Shown piece by piece: positions 49,753 to 59,958 of a stretch of 64,000 bases of DNA (positions are counted from its first letter, which is position 1; the number at the start of each line of letters is the position of its first letter). The DNA is from Vibrio jasicida CAIM 1864 = LMG 25398 (GTDB taxonomy: Bacteria; Pseudomonadota; Gammaproteobacteria; Enterobacterales; Vibrionaceae): the NCBI RefSeq assembly GCF_000400365.1, contig NZ_BAOG01000056.1, positions 1 through 64,000 of the forward strand, in the 5' to 3' direction. The position numbers and the translations under genes are program-made. The notes beneath the pieces are model-generated. The model ran no database searches, was not told the origin of the DNA, and saw nothing but the letters and a program-made list of their open reading frames with translations.

Positions 49753-51129
49753 ATGGGCGATACCGATCGGAAACTATTTGTACTCGATACCAACATTCTT
49801 CTTCATGAACCCTTCGCCATCTTCTCTTTCCAAGAACACGATGTCGTCATCCCTATGACTGTGTTGGAAGAACTCGATCGAATCAAAGACAGCAAACGTG
49901 ATGTTGCACGAGATGCACGCGTTGCGATTCGCGCTTTGGAGGATTTATTTAGAGAAGCCACGCCAGATGAAATCTCAGAAGGCATTCCCGTTTCTAAAGA
50001 CAACCCAAGCCAAGGCACCATCTCTATTTTGGCGGACTTCGAATTGCAGGAAACCGTCAAAGCCTTCGCCGACAAAGCCGGTGATAACCGCATACTCAAT
50101 GCGGTGCTTTATCTGCAAAACAAACGCGCACCACGCGAAGTTGTGCTCGTAACCAAAGACATCAACATGCGTTTGCGAGCCAAAGGTGCTGGCGTACGTT
50201 TCGTTGAAGACTATCGTACGGATCAGCTGATTGATGATATCCAATACCTCACCAAAGGCTTTCAACAACGTGAAGGCGAATTTTGGAGTGGTGTGGATGA
50301 GGTGGAAAGCTACGCGCTGGGTGGAAAAACGTTCCATAAACTCAGCCGCGAACCGTTCGATCCGACCTTTATTAATCAATACGTGATTGATGAAGAGAGT
50401 GATTTTGTAGGTCGAGTAGAAACCATCAATGAGGATAAGCTCACCTTGCTCGACCTCAGCCGTGAGCGCATGATGCATCGCCGCGCTTGGGACATAACAC
50501 CGAAAAATATCTATCAAGGCATGGCGATGGATGCCCTGCTCGATCCAGATATTGACTTGGTGATTCTGACCGGTGCCGCCGGTAGTGGTAAGACACTGCT
50601 CGCAATGGCAGCGGCATTGGAACAAACCATTGAAAAAGGCATGTTCGATAAGATCATCGTAACACGGAACACGCCAGACATTGGGGAGTCGATTGGTTTC
50701 TTACCGGGATCGGAAGAAGAGAAAATGATGCCTTGGTTAGCAGCGGTGACCGATACCTTGGAAGCGCTGCACAAGAACGACCATTGCACCGAAGGCTCGA
50801 TGAAGTACATCTGTGATAAAGCCAACATTCAGTTTAAGTCGATTAACTTTATGCGTGGCCGCTCTATCCAGAACGCCTTTGTCCTGCTCGATGAGTGTCA
50901 GAACTTAACCGCTTCACAAATCAAAACCATCATCACCCGTTGTGGTGAAGGCACTAAGATTGTGTGTTCCGGTAACTTGGCACAGATTGACTCTCACTAC
51001 CTAACCCCAGTGACGTCTGGTTTGACGTATATGGTTGAACGTTTCAAGAACTTTGAAGGCAGCGCCAATATCCACCTAAATGGTGTGGTGCGAAGTCGCT
51101 TAGCAGAATTTGCTGAAGAAAACCTATAA
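49753..51129 (+). CDS. PhoH-family protein with N-terminal PIN domain (PhoH2 type)
   Basis: A 458-residue fusion of a PIN ribonuclease domain (about 7-150; acidic residues D12, E39-E40, D111, D136) with a PhoH ATPase domain (Walker A GAAGSGKT, 274-281; Walker B AFVLLDECQN). PhoH2 proteins are ATP-dependent RNA helicase/ribonucleases; in some actinobacteria they pair with a small antitoxin (PhoAT), but no such short gene is seen upstream here. All acidic PIN residues are retained, so RNase activity is plausible. The structured leader is noted separately. Confidence 0.88.
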   Translation: MGDTDRKLFVLDTNILLHEPFAIFSFQEHDVVIPMTVLEELDRIKDSKRDVARDARVAIRALEDLFREATPDEISEGIPVSKDNPSQGTISILADFELQETVKAFADKAGDNRILNAVLYLQNKRAPREVVLVTKDINMRLRAKGAGVRFVEDYRTDQLIDDIQYLTKGFQQREGEFWSGVDEVESYALGGKTFHKLSREPFDPTFINQYVIDEESDFVGRVETINEDKLTLLDLSRERMMHRRAWDITPKNIYQGMAMDALLDPDIDLVILTGAAGSGKTLLAMAAALEQTIEKGMFDKIIVTRNTPDIGESIGFLPGSEEEKMMPWLAAVTDTLEALHKNDHCTEGSMKYICDKANIQFKSINFMRGRSIQNAFVLLDECQNLTASQIKTIITRCGEGTKIVCSGNLAQIDSHYLTPVTSGLTYMVERFKNFEGSANIHLNGVVRSRLAEFAEENL

Positions 51130-51150
51130 CGAACACTCTCCCCCTAAAAC

Positions 51151-51180
51151 CAAAAGAGCGCTCAATGAGCGCTCTTTTTA
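51151..51180. terminator. Bidirectional terminator phoH/tldD
   Basis: AAAAGAGCGCT (51152-51162), loop CAATG, AGCGCTCTTTT (51168-51178). Confidence 0.9.
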
Positions 51181-51199
51181 ATTCTGCTTCAGATGAAGT

Positions 51200-52645
51200 T
51201 TATTCAGTACCACCAACGGTGATGGAATCGAGCTTCAATGTAGGCTGACCAACGCCAACCGGTACGCTTTGACCCGCCTTGCCACACACGCCAACACCTC
51301 TGTCGATGCTTAGGTCGTTACCAACCATAGAAACTTGCTGCATCGCTTCAATGCCAGAGCCAATCAGCGTTGCGCCTTTCACTGGACGAGTGATTTTGCC
51401 ATCTTCAATCAAGTACGCTTCTGATGCTGAGAATACGAACTTACCAGAAGTGATGTCCACCTGACCGCCACCGAAGTTTGGTGCGTACAGACCTTTCTTC
51501 ACCGTAGAGATGATCTCTTCTGGTGTGTGCTCACCCGGTAGCATGTAAGTGTTAGTCATACGTGGCATTGGTAGATGCGCATAAGACTCACGGCGACCGT
51601 TACCTGTTGGGTTTACACCCATTAGGCGTGCGTTTAGCTTGTCTTGCATGTAGCCTTTTAGAACGCCATTTTCGATAAGCGTGTTGTATTGACCGTTCAC
51701 ACCTTCATCATCGACGTTCAATGAGCCGCGTAGGTCTTTTAGCGTGCCATCATCCACGATAGTACAAAGTGGAGACGTCACTTGCTCACCCATCTTGCCA
51801 GAGAACACTGATGACTCTTTGCGGTTGAAGTCACCTTCCAAACCGTGACCTACCGCTTCATGCAGCAATACGCCCGGCCAGCCAGAGCCAAGTACCACAG
51901 GCATCATGCCTGCAGGTGCCGCTTCTGCTTCTAGATTCACTAGCGCCATACGAATCGCTTCATCAGCGAATTGGAATGCTTGTTTCACGCCGTTTGTTTC
52001 AGATAGGAAAAAGTCGTAACCGAAACGACCACCGCCACCAGCGCTACCGCGTTCGCGGCGATCGCCTTTTTCAGCAAGAACACTGATTGAAAGACGAACA
52101 AGCGGGCGAATGTCACCAGCGTAAGTACCGTCGGTTGCAGCAACCAACATTTGCTCATGCACACCACTGATGCTGATCGATACTTCTTTGATCATTGGCT
52201 CTTTGGTACGAATGTACGCATCTAAAGACAATAGCAGTTCGGTTTTTTGTTGCTTTTCCCAGCTTGCCAGTGGATTTACCGCATCGTAGTAAGCTTGGTT
52301 ATCAGAACGTTTGAATGCGTGCACTTTGCCATTTTGGCCTTGCTGCGCAATACCACGCGCGGCAATCGCACTTTGCTTCAAACCGTCTAGTTGAATTTGG
52401 TCTGAATAGGCGAAACCGGTTTTCTCGCCTGTGACTGCTCGTACACCGACACCACAGTCAATATTGAAAGAGCCATCTTTAATGATGCTGTCTTCTAGAA
52501 CCAGAGACTCGTGCCAGCTGGACTGAAAGTAAATGTCCGCATAATCGATCTGGCGCGTCGCAATGCTCGCTAGTGTGTCAGCGATGTCTTGCTCTGTCAG
52601 ACCGTTTGGGGCAAGGAGTGCCTGTTCTATTTGGTTTATGCTCAT
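51200..52645 (-). CDS. tldD: Metalloprotease TldD
   Basis: A 481-residue zinc protease subunit; the metal motif HEAVGH is at 262-267. Works with PmbA in a heterodimer. Equal in length to E. coli TldD. It follows the nitrilase-family gene after 11 bp and belongs to the mreBCD-maf-rng-yhdP-tldD run, all on the minus strand. Confidence 0.96.
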   Translation of the reverse strand: MSINQIEQALLAPNGLTEQDIADTLASIATRQIDYADIYFQSSWHESLVLEDSIIKDGSFNIDCGVGVRAVTGEKTGFAYSDQIQLDGLKQSAIAARGIAQQGQNGKVHAFKRSDNQAYYDAVNPLASWEKQQKTELLLSLDAYIRTKEPMIKEVSISISGVHEQMLVAATDGTYAGDIRPLVRLSISVLAEKGDRRERGSAGGGGRFGYDFFLSETNGVKQAFQFADEAIRMALVNLEAEAAPAGMMPVVLGSGWPGVLLHEAVGHGLEGDFNRKESSVFSGKMGEQVTSPLCTIVDDGTLKDLRGSLNVDDEGVNGQYNTLIENGVLKGYMQDKLNARLMGVNPTGNGRRESYAHLPMPRMTNTYMLPGEHTPEEIISTVKKGLYAPNFGGGQVDITSGKFVFSASEAYLIEDGKITRPVKGATLIGSGIEAMQQVSMVGNDLSIDRGVGVCGKAGQSVPVGVGQPTLKLDSITVGGTE

Positions 52646-52656
52646 AGTTAGCTCTT

Positions 52657-53478
52657 TTATTTCCGTTTCAATTCATTTTGAAAGCGACTGTGTTGAGTCA
52701 GCGGCATATTCTGCCTTACTTGCTGGTTGTGTGACAAATCTATCTCTGCCACCAGCAGTCCTACTTGGTCATTCAATTGTTGGTGAACGCCTCCCCAAGG
52801 GTCAATCACCATAGAATGCCCCCAAGTTTGGCGACCACATGGATGTGTCCCCGTTTGTCCGCAGGCTAGAATCCAACATTGGGTTTCAATCGCACGCGCT
52901 CGAAGTAGTACTTCCCAATGCGCTTGCCCCGTCACCGCGGTAAACGCAGCGGGCACAACAATAACTTGTGCTCCTGCTAAGCGTAGCGCTTTAAACAATT
53001 CAGGAAAGCGTACGTCGTAGCAAATACTTAAGCCTACCGTACCAATATTGGTCTCTGCCGTCACGATACGATTACCTGCACTAAAGGTATCCGACTCACG
53101 ATAGCTGCCATGCCCATCGGCGACATCCACGTCAAACATATGCAGCTTATCGTAATGAGCAATGCACTCGCCTTGCGGTGAGAAAACCAATGTCGTGGTA
53201 GTCACACCTTGTTCAGTGCGAATCGGCATACTGCCGACTATTAGAGTTAATTGATTGCGTTGTGCGATCTCAGATAAACACCGCTGAATAGGACCGTCAC
53301 CCAAAGTTTCTGCGTTCTGGTGATAAGCCTCTCGGTTGGCAAACTGCGTAGCGTTTTCTGGTGTCACAACCAGCTTCACACCTTGCTCAGCTGCCAATGC
53401 ACATTGCTTGGCAATGAAGTCCAGATTCTCCTCGATATCTGGACCCGATGTCATTTGAATGATGCCAACACGTTCCAT
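52657..53478 (-). CDS. Carbon-nitrogen hydrolase (nitrilase superfamily amidase, Nit1-like)
   Basis: A 273-residue nitrilase-fold amidase. Catalytic triad: E41 (TPENA), K111 (YDKLHMFDVDV), C153 (SICYDVRFPELF). The HMFDVDV and YDVRFPELF pattern resembles the Nit1/YbeM group, deaminated-glutathione amidases, a repair function; this is the best guess. The ATG at 53478 has AAGGA about 8 bases upstream; an earlier start would overlap yhdP's end. It is embedded between yhdP and tldD, which are directly adjacent in E. coli. Confidence 0.88.
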   Translation of the reverse strand: MERVGIIQMTSGPDIEENLDFIAKQCALAAEQGVKLVVTPENATQFANREAYHQNAETLGDGPIQRCLSEIAQRNQLTLIVGSMPIRTEQGVTTTTLVFSPQGECIAHYDKLHMFDVDVADGHGSYRESDTFSAGNRIVTAETNIGTVGLSICYDVRFPELFKALRLAGAQVIVVPAAFTAVTGQAHWEVLLRARAIETQCWILACGQTGTHPCGRQTWGHSMVIDPWGGVHQQLNDQVGLLVAEIDLSHNQQVRQNMPLTQHSRFQNELKRK

Positions 53479-53517
53479 GTATTCAATTCCTTGTTCGTCA
53501 GAAGACTGACCGCGCAA

Positions 53518-56500
53518 TTACTTCGCTTGCTCACGCAGTTTTTCTGGCAACTTGTATTCACCTTTGCTTCGTGAAATCTCTTTTACGGTAGGTGAATCCA
53601 GAGGACCTTTCACTTCGTAATTTACCTGCGTGAAGACTTCCACCACAGGAGAGATAACGGTCGAAATCGCCAGTACGTACAGCGCGGTTTGAGGTGCTAC
53701 TGCAAAGGCGGTCAGCATTGGAATACCCGAAGTGATGTCTGGTGTGAAGTTCACTTCCGCATCTACCAAGCGTGTGTTCATGTCAGCAATACCGCGAATC
53801 TTCATCTCTCCAGCTAATGCATCCATCACAATATCGTTGGTGATAAACACGCCATCTTGGATCTTGCCTGTCCCCGTGATTGAGTTGAATGCCATCCCTT
53901 TATCGAATACGTCAGTAAAGTCGAGCTGCATCTTACGAATGATAGAATCGAGACTAAAAAGCCCCAGCAATCGCGCTGCACCACTGACTTCAGTGATCAC
54001 ACCTTTACCAAACTCAGTAGACACATCACCTTGCAAGCTTTGTGTCTTCATCGACCAAGGTGCGCCATCCCAATCTAGGTTGGCATTAATTTCAAACGGC
54101 GCTTGTTGGATACCGGAAGTAATCCCAAATCGCTCCATCAAGTCACTGTTGTTTTCACCCTTCACTTTCATGGTCAGGTTTGAATGACTTCGCTCTTTCG
54201 TCAGTTCCCACCATCCGCTTATGTCGACACGGTTTTGACCACTACTGAAGTTAACATTTTTCCATTCGAGGCGGTTGTTAGCGCGCTCGACGTCCACATT
54301 TACCTTACCGACCTTGTAACCTTGCAACCAAAAATCATCAATGCTCAAGGTTAAGTTTGGCATCTCTGTATGGAACTTGCGGTCAAAGTTTGAGATGAGC
54401 GGCGCGGCTTGGTCTTCACTGGCAAACAGAGAACTGCGTTCTTTGGTCATCTCATCAAAGCCAGGAATATACAAATGCAAATGATCTAAAGAGACAGATA
54501 AGTCAGAAGGTTTGAGGTAATTTGCTTTGCCCTTCACCTCTTGGCTGTCTACTTCTAATTGCCAACTCGAGTTCTTTTTACGTGCATTCAAATCCACATC
54601 ATGGAACTCAATTCCACCAAGCTCTAAGTTCTGCACATCCATGTTAATGCGCGTCGGCAGTGGAATGGTTGGCGTCTTCATGCTCGATAGTACAGATTGG
54701 GTTTTGCTTTGCGGCACATGCATGAGATCAGCCCAACGATCTAAGCTCAGGCCATCCAAACGAATCGAAGCATTGTGTCCAACGACTGGGCTAATTTTAA
54801 AACCACCATTACCTAAAACCAGGTGCGTTGCCGTCAATTCCGGCACATCTCCTGAAATATCAATTTCAGTTTGGTATTTCGCATTTGGTATTTCTAAACG
54901 AGCAGAGATACTCTCTTGGTTGCCCGATGCTTGTAGTTTAGCTTGTCCTTTTTCGCCGCGCTTTTTCGCTAACGGGTAAGGATAATCACTCACAAGCTGA
55001 CTAAGCTGCGCCAAAACGTCTACCTGATACGTAAAGCCTACGTCATTGAGTTGCAAGTCGATGTCCATTTGCCAAGGCGCATGACCAGAAACGAGGCTCA
55101 ACCAGCGCTCACCAAGATAAGGCTTAAGTGGGCCGACTTCCCAATCACCTAAGGTGTTGATAGTCACGTTGTAGCCTTGTTCGGCATTCTCACCACGAAA
55201 ATCAAGTGAAATAGGCTGTTTCAACAGTTCGGCCGACAAGCCAGAAGTGGTCACAACGTCGTTATCAAACTTGATACGGCCCGTCGCGTTTTCTAACGTC
55301 ATCGGCGGCGCATCAATATCAACACGGTTGTTTTTAAGATCGGCGTAACCCCAAGCACGCGCGTCTTTCTCGGAGTCAAATGGGATATTGAGTTGGAACT
55401 CTGAATAAACAGGACCACTCACTTGCAATGCCGTCAAAGCCGCACCAACTGAATCGACGAGAGGGGTTGCCATCATGTAATCACGAACTTCATTGCCCGG
55501 CGCACTAGCCTTGGCTTCGATTTCGATGTGACCGCCTTCAGCAAGCTCAGGAATACGTCCTGTAATTCGCTTAGCTTTGACACCATTTAACGTCGCAGAC
55601 TTCGAGTCCAAATACATGGCATCGTTTTCGAACAGCAAATCTAACTGTAGATTGGTGATGGTTGGCCACGCCGTGTCAAAACTGAATTTCGCATTCTTCA
55701 ATCCAACCCAAGCTTGGAACATACCGTTGTGTTCTTTGTATGGGAAATCACCAAGCTCACCATACCAAAGCAGTTTTGCAGTATTGACCTTACCACCTTG
55801 AATTGCGGTAGATAGGTAGTCGGTCAGGTCTTGCCCAAGCGCAAGAGTTGGCAGATAACGCCAAGTTTCACCCGCGTTGTAGAGGTCAGCTTCGGCATAA
55901 AACGATAGGAATGGGCTTTGATCTTTCGGGAAATCAAGACGGAACGCGCCAAGTACCTGTAAGTCAGGTGTCGCTGCAGTCACTTTATCTGACCACAAAC
56001 GCCAACCGCTCTCGTCTTGCTGCCAAATAATGTCCACCTGACCTTGTTTGATATTCAGTGGCGCTTGGAAAACATCACCGTATGGGAAAACATCATCAAT
56101 CACGGTAACGTTGGCTTTCGCCTGATTTAAGTCCCCAGCTACAGTACCTTGCACGTGGTTAAAGCCCGGCAATAACTCCCATTGGGTTAAGCCTAATTGG
56201 TCTAGCTCGGCAGAGTAGCGCAGGGTATCAAGCCCACCGCTCATTGAAAGACGAATGTCTTCCACTCGTCCTTTGGGTGCGAGTTTATTAAGCAATTCAC
56301 TCGTGGATTCCGACTCTGGCGCTAACTTGATTAATGGCGTCAATGCTTCAATATCAAGTTGAGACAGATTAAGTAACCAACCATCCGGCTGCCAATCAAA
56401 CGCGACGTCTAACTCTGGCCATGGTCTGTCATCAGTGCGGATTTGCAGTGAGTGACCATTTACTTTCCAACCATCTTTGTCTGGGGAAAGCTTAAAAATG

Positions 56501-57396
56501 CCTGATTCAAGCAATAAGTCATGACGGCCATTTTCATTCCAAACCAGCTCAGATGGCTGCAATTCAACATAGGCATAATTCGGCTGACTGTGTTTTAGAG
56601 TGAGCCATGTATTCAGGCTCACCTTGCCCGATTCCACACCTGATTCATCACGCATGTAAGTGGTTAACCAAGGTGTGACAGAAAGGTCTTGTGCACTCAC
56701 ATAGAATTCACCTGAAACATCGCGTAGTGAACCATGATCTTTGAAGTTGGCACGCACTAACAAAGCATTCAAACTCGCATCCGCAATGCTTACGGTTCCT
56801 TCTGCTAAATGGTGTTTGCCATCGTTACTCCAACGAAGCTGCTCTATGTCTAAGCGGCGCGTTTCGCCAGAGACCGATTTGTACCAAATGCGCGAGTCCG
56901 TAATGGTAAAATCTTCAAATTGACGTAACAGCAATGAATCGAGTTGGTCGATTAATTTGCTTTCATTTTTACTGGCATTCGCTTGCGGTTCTTTGCCTTC
57001 TGATTTGGACAGAAGATCGACGGTACGAATATCTAAAGCCAAGTCGTCGATTGTCAAATCTGCGACCACAGGTCGAAACTTGAAAATCGATTGGATCAAA
57101 TCAAATTCGATATGAATTTCATCAACGGCAAAACGTGCGTCTTGGTTATTCGGCAAATTCGCCTCTAAACCTTGCAACGAAATCGAGGGGTGGCTATTAC
57201 GCCAAGAACCAGCAACGCTGGTGATAGAAAAGTCAAAACCTGTGCCTTGCTTGACCCAGGTTTTGATCTCATCTTGGAAGTGGTTAAGTTGTGGCAATGC
57301 TACGCGCAGGGTAGTTACTAGTATGGCTAAAAGAACCAACAGAGTAACCAAGCTCCACGCGCAGAAGCGCCCGAAACGGTTAAAACCAGAATTCAC
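53518..57396 (-). CDS. yhdP: AsmA-like intermembrane lipid-transport protein YhdP
   Basis: A 1292-residue protein with an N-terminal membrane anchor (about 12-32) and a very long repetitive beta-rich periplasmic body, DUF3971 and AsmA-like C-terminal parts. YhdP, TamB and YdbH are redundant bridges that carry phospholipid to the outer membrane. It is somewhat longer than E. coli YhdP (about 1266). It follows rng by 11 bp. Confidence 0.92.
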   Translation of the reverse strand: MNSGFNRFGRFCAWSLVTLLVLLAILVTTLRVALPQLNHFQDEIKTWVKQGTGFDFSITSVAGSWRNSHPSISLQGLEANLPNNQDARFAVDEIHIEFDLIQSIFKFRPVVADLTIDDLALDIRTVDLLSKSEGKEPQANASKNESKLIDQLDSLLLRQFEDFTITDSRIWYKSVSGETRRLDIEQLRWSNDGKHHLAEGTVSIADASLNALLVRANFKDHGSLRDVSGEFYVSAQDLSVTPWLTTYMRDESGVESGKVSLNTWLTLKHSQPNYAYVELQPSELVWNENGRHDLLLESGIFKLSPDKDGWKVNGHSLQIRTDDRPWPELDVAFDWQPDGWLLNLSQLDIEALTPLIKLAPESESTSELLNKLAPKGRVEDIRLSMSGGLDTLRYSAELDQLGLTQWELLPGFNHVQGTVAGDLNQAKANVTVIDDVFPYGDVFQAPLNIKQGQVDIIWQQDESGWRLWSDKVTAATPDLQVLGAFRLDFPKDQSPFLSFYAEADLYNAGETWRYLPTLALGQDLTDYLSTAIQGGKVNTAKLLWYGELGDFPYKEHNGMFQAWVGLKNAKFSFDTAWPTITNLQLDLLFENDAMYLDSKSATLNGVKAKRITGRIPELAEGGHIEIEAKASAPGNEVRDYMMATPLVDSVGAALTALQVSGPVYSEFQLNIPFDSEKDARAWGYADLKNNRVDIDAPPMTLENATGRIKFDNDVVTTSGLSAELLKQPISLDFRGENAEQGYNVTINTLGDWEVGPLKPYLGERWLSLVSGHAPWQMDIDLQLNDVGFTYQVDVLAQLSQLVSDYPYPLAKKRGEKGQAKLQASGNQESISARLEIPNAKYQTEIDISGDVPELTATHLVLGNGGFKISPVVGHNASIRLDGLSLDRWADLMHVPQSKTQSVLSSMKTPTIPLPTRINMDVQNLELGGIEFHDVDLNARKKNSSWQLEVDSQEVKGKANYLKPSDLSVSLDHLHLYIPGFDEMTKERSSLFASEDQAAPLISNFDRKFHTEMPNLTLSIDDFWLQGYKVGKVNVDVERANNRLEWKNVNFSSGQNRVDISGWWELTKERSHSNLTMKVKGENNSDLMERFGITSGIQQAPFEINANLDWDGAPWSMKTQSLQGDVSTEFGKGVITEVSGAARLLGLFSLDSIIRKMQLDFTDVFDKGMAFNSITGTGKIQDGVFITNDIVMDALAGEMKIRGIADMNTRLVDAEVNFTPDITSGIPMLTAFAVAPQTALYVLAISTVISPVVEVFTQVNYEVKGPLDSPTVKEISRSKGEYKLPEKLREQAK

Positions 57397-57407
57397 AAAT
57401 TTTCCAA

Positions 57408-58877
57408 TTACATCATCACGACGTCAAACTGCTCCTGAATGTACAGGTGTTCAGCTTGAATACGAACTTGCTTACCAATAAATACTTCGAGTTCAGCGAG
57501 CGCATGGGACTCATCGCCCAACAGCGTTTCCGCGACAAATGGTGATGCGTACACAACAAAGTTGTCCGCATCATAAGCGCGGTTCACTCGGGTGATTTCA
57601 CGCAGAATCTCGTAACACACGGTTTCGACAGTCTTCACGCTGCCACGACCTTCACAAGTAGGACAGCTGGAACACAAGATATGTTCAATACTTTCACGCG
57701 TACGCTTACGCGTCATCTCTACTAACCCTAGCTGAGTAAAGCCATTGATGTTAGTTTTCACACGGTCTTTTGACAGAGCACCTTCTAAAGAGGTAAGTAC
57801 ACGCTTACGGTGTTCATCCGATGCCATATCGATAAAGTCGATAATGATGATACCACCAAGATTGCGCAGACGAAGTTGACGTGCGATTGCTTGTGTCGCT
57901 TCAACGTTCGTATTGAAGATGGTTTCTTCTAGATTGCGACGACCAACAAACGCGCCAGTATTGATGTCGACAGTAGTCATAGCTTCGGTTTGATCGATGA
58001 TCAGGTAGCCGCCAGATTTAAGCTCAACTTTGCGTTCCAGAGAGCGTTGGATTTCGTTCTCTGTGTCGTACATATCGAAGATTGGCTTATCACCTTCATA
58101 CAGCTCAAGCTTATCAGTCAACTCTGGCACATATTCAGACGTAAACTCTTTCAAGTTCTCGTATTCAAGGCGAGAGTCGACCATGATTTTGTCAAGCTCG
58201 GTGCCAACAAAATCACGCAAGATGCGTTGCGCTAAACCTAGCTCACCGTACAAGGTAGAACGGGTTTTGTACTTAGAACGACGCTCCATGACTTTCTGCC
58301 ATAAACGCTTCAAAAATGCCGCATCTTGAGAAAGCTCTTTTTCGTCTGCACCTTCTGCGGCAGTACGAATGATGAAGCCACCATGCTCATCACAGTAGTG
58401 ATTAACCACTTTCTTCAAACGCTCACGCTCTATTTCACTTTCAATACGCTGAGACACACCAACGTGGCTCGCTCCCGGCATAAAGACAAGGTAACGAGAA
58501 GGAAGAGTGATGTCTGTTGTCAGACGTGCGCCTTTGGTACCAAGTGGATCTTTCACCACTTGCACAACAATATCCTGGCCTTGGCGAACCAACTCAGAAA
58601 TATCACGTACTTGGAATTGTTGTTTTTCGTTCTCTGCGACACATTCCGTGTGAGGAACGATGTCTGACGCGTGCAAAAATGCCGCTTTATCCAGACCAAT
58701 ATCGACAAACGCCGCTTGCATGCCTGGCAATACACGGCTTACTTTGCCTTTGTAAATATTGCCAACAATGCCACGGCGTGATTCTCGTTCTATATGAACT
58801 TCTTGTAGTACTCCACCTTCAATCATGGCCACGCGAGTTTCACTCGGGGTCACGTTTAGCAGCAATTCTGCACTCAT
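57408..58877 (-). CDS. rng: Ribonuclease G
   Basis: A 489-residue RNase E/G-family endonuclease that matures 16S rRNA 5' ends and decays some mRNAs. S1 domain (about 38-128), catalytic metal site in MTTVDINTGAFVG, zinc-link CPTC (C-x-x-C in SSCPTCEGRG). The ATG at 58877 has GAGG 7 bases upstream and aligns with E. coli MTAELLVNVTP; the GTG six bases earlier is rejected. Confidence 0.96.
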   Translation of the reverse strand: MSAELLLNVTPSETRVAMIEGGVLQEVHIERESRRGIVGNIYKGKVSRVLPGMQAAFVDIGLDKAAFLHASDIVPHTECVAENEKQQFQVRDISELVRQGQDIVVQVVKDPLGTKGARLTTDITLPSRYLVFMPGASHVGVSQRIESEIERERLKKVVNHYCDEHGGFIIRTAAEGADEKELSQDAAFLKRLWQKVMERRSKYKTRSTLYGELGLAQRILRDFVGTELDKIMVDSRLEYENLKEFTSEYVPELTDKLELYEGDKPIFDMYDTENEIQRSLERKVELKSGGYLIIDQTEAMTTVDINTGAFVGRRNLEETIFNTNVEATQAIARQLRLRNLGGIIIIDFIDMASDEHRKRVLTSLEGALSKDRVKTNINGFTQLGLVEMTRKRTRESIEHILCSSCPTCEGRGSVKTVETVCYEILREITRVNRAYDADNFVVYASPFVAETLLGDESHALAELEVFIGKQVRIQAEHLYIQEQFDVVMM

Positions 58878-58895
58878 GTGCACACCTCAAAACAA

Positions 58896-59465
58896 TTATA
58901 AAAATTCTTGAATTAGCTGATCGGTTTCGAACAAAGGTAAGCCTACTACGGCGTGATAACTGCCTTCGATTCGGGTGACGAAACGCCCTCCGAGTCCTTG
59001 AATACCATAACTTCCAGCTTTATCGCATGGTTCACTTGACTGCCAGTATCGTTCTATTTCTTCATGAGTCAGTGGTTTGAACCACACGTCAGTGATAACG
59101 ACCACTGAGTGTTGTTGTTCTGATGATACGACGCTCACAGCGGTCATCACTTGATGCTGACGACCCGATAAATTACTGAGCATACGTTTTGAATCTTCAA
59201 AACTTTTTGGTTTTTCTAGTACTTGGTTATCGCATACCACTACGGTATCAGAGCCCAATATAACGGAATCAGGCTTAGCCATCGCTAAGCCTGCTTGAGC
59301 TTTTTCCAGAGAGAGTCGCAAAACGTAGTCTTGTGCTTGCTCGTGATCTTGTTTGGCTTCCTCTATATCAGGAAGCACAATATCAAAATCATAACCTAAC
59401 TGAGCAAGCAGCTCTTTTCTTCTCGGAGAACCCGATGCGAGAACGAGGGATAAGCCCTTTTTCAC
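58896..59465 (-). CDS. maf: Maf-family nucleoside triphosphate pyrophosphatase (YhdE)
   Basis: A 189-residue Maf protein: LASGSPRRKELL at the N-terminus, ILGSDTVV, and SYGIQGLGGRFV..IEGSYHAVVGLP. The YhdE branch hydrolyses dTTP/UTP and modified nucleotides. It is located between mreD and rng, the standard position (12 bp before rng's leader). Confidence 0.93.
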   Translation of the reverse strand: MKKGLSLVLASGSPRRKELLAQLGYDFDIVLPDIEEAKQDHEQAQDYVLRLSLEKAQAGLAMAKPDSVILGSDTVVVCDNQVLEKPKSFEDSKRMLSNLSGRQHQVMTAVSVVSSEQQHSVVVITDVWFKPLTHEEIERYWQSSEPCDKAGSYGIQGLGGRFVTRIEGSYHAVVGLPLFETDQLIQEFL

Positions 59466-59469
59466 AACG

Positions 59470-59958
59470 TTACCTTACGTGCCATGCGCGACGGACGCGT
59501 CGCATCAGTAAAAACATCCATGGCCAAAGTATACAGTTTATTGCCGCAGTCCACAGAGATAATGGATTAAATACTACGTCCTGGTTCAAATATTCCCCAC
59601 AGAAGATGAGAAGTTCCAGTAGCACGGTAAAAAAGGCAATCAAAATAGATTGTTGCCACAATGCCATGTTACGGATTACCAAGAAATTGAGCGCCACTAG
59701 GTAGATAATGATCGACATCATCATCCCTCGGATCCCAAGCGTCGAACCAATCAAAATATCCCAAAGCAAACCTAAAACCAGAGCGGTACCAACATTGACA
59801 CGGTGTGGCAATGCCAGCACCCAGTAACAGGTAACGAGGAACAGCCATGATGGACGCAGTAGATCCAAAACACCTGGCCACGGAATGGTTTGCAGGACTA
59901 GCGCGACGAAGAAGCTAACGCCGATGACCATTCGGCTTCTAAATACACTATTGGCCAT
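59470..59958 (-). CDS. mreD: Rod shape-determining protein MreD
   Basis: A 162-residue, almost entirely hydrophobic protein with about five to six membrane helices. It scaffolds the elongasome with MreC, RodA and PBP2. It overlaps the end of mreC by 11 bp. Confidence 0.93.
   Translation of the reverse strand: MANSVFRSRMVIGVSFFVALVLQTIPWPGVLDLLRPSWLFLVTCYWVLALPHRVNVGTALVLGLLWDILIGSTLGIRGMMMSIIIYLVALNFLVIRNMALWQQSILIAFFTVLLELLIFCGEYLNQDVVFNPLSLWTAAINCILWPWMFLLMRRVRRAWHVR

Noticed and set aside
49975..50625. 216-codon frame antisense to the PIN-PhoH gene
   Set aside because: It lies wholly inside a well-identified gene, has low-complexity His/Gln content and no start signal.
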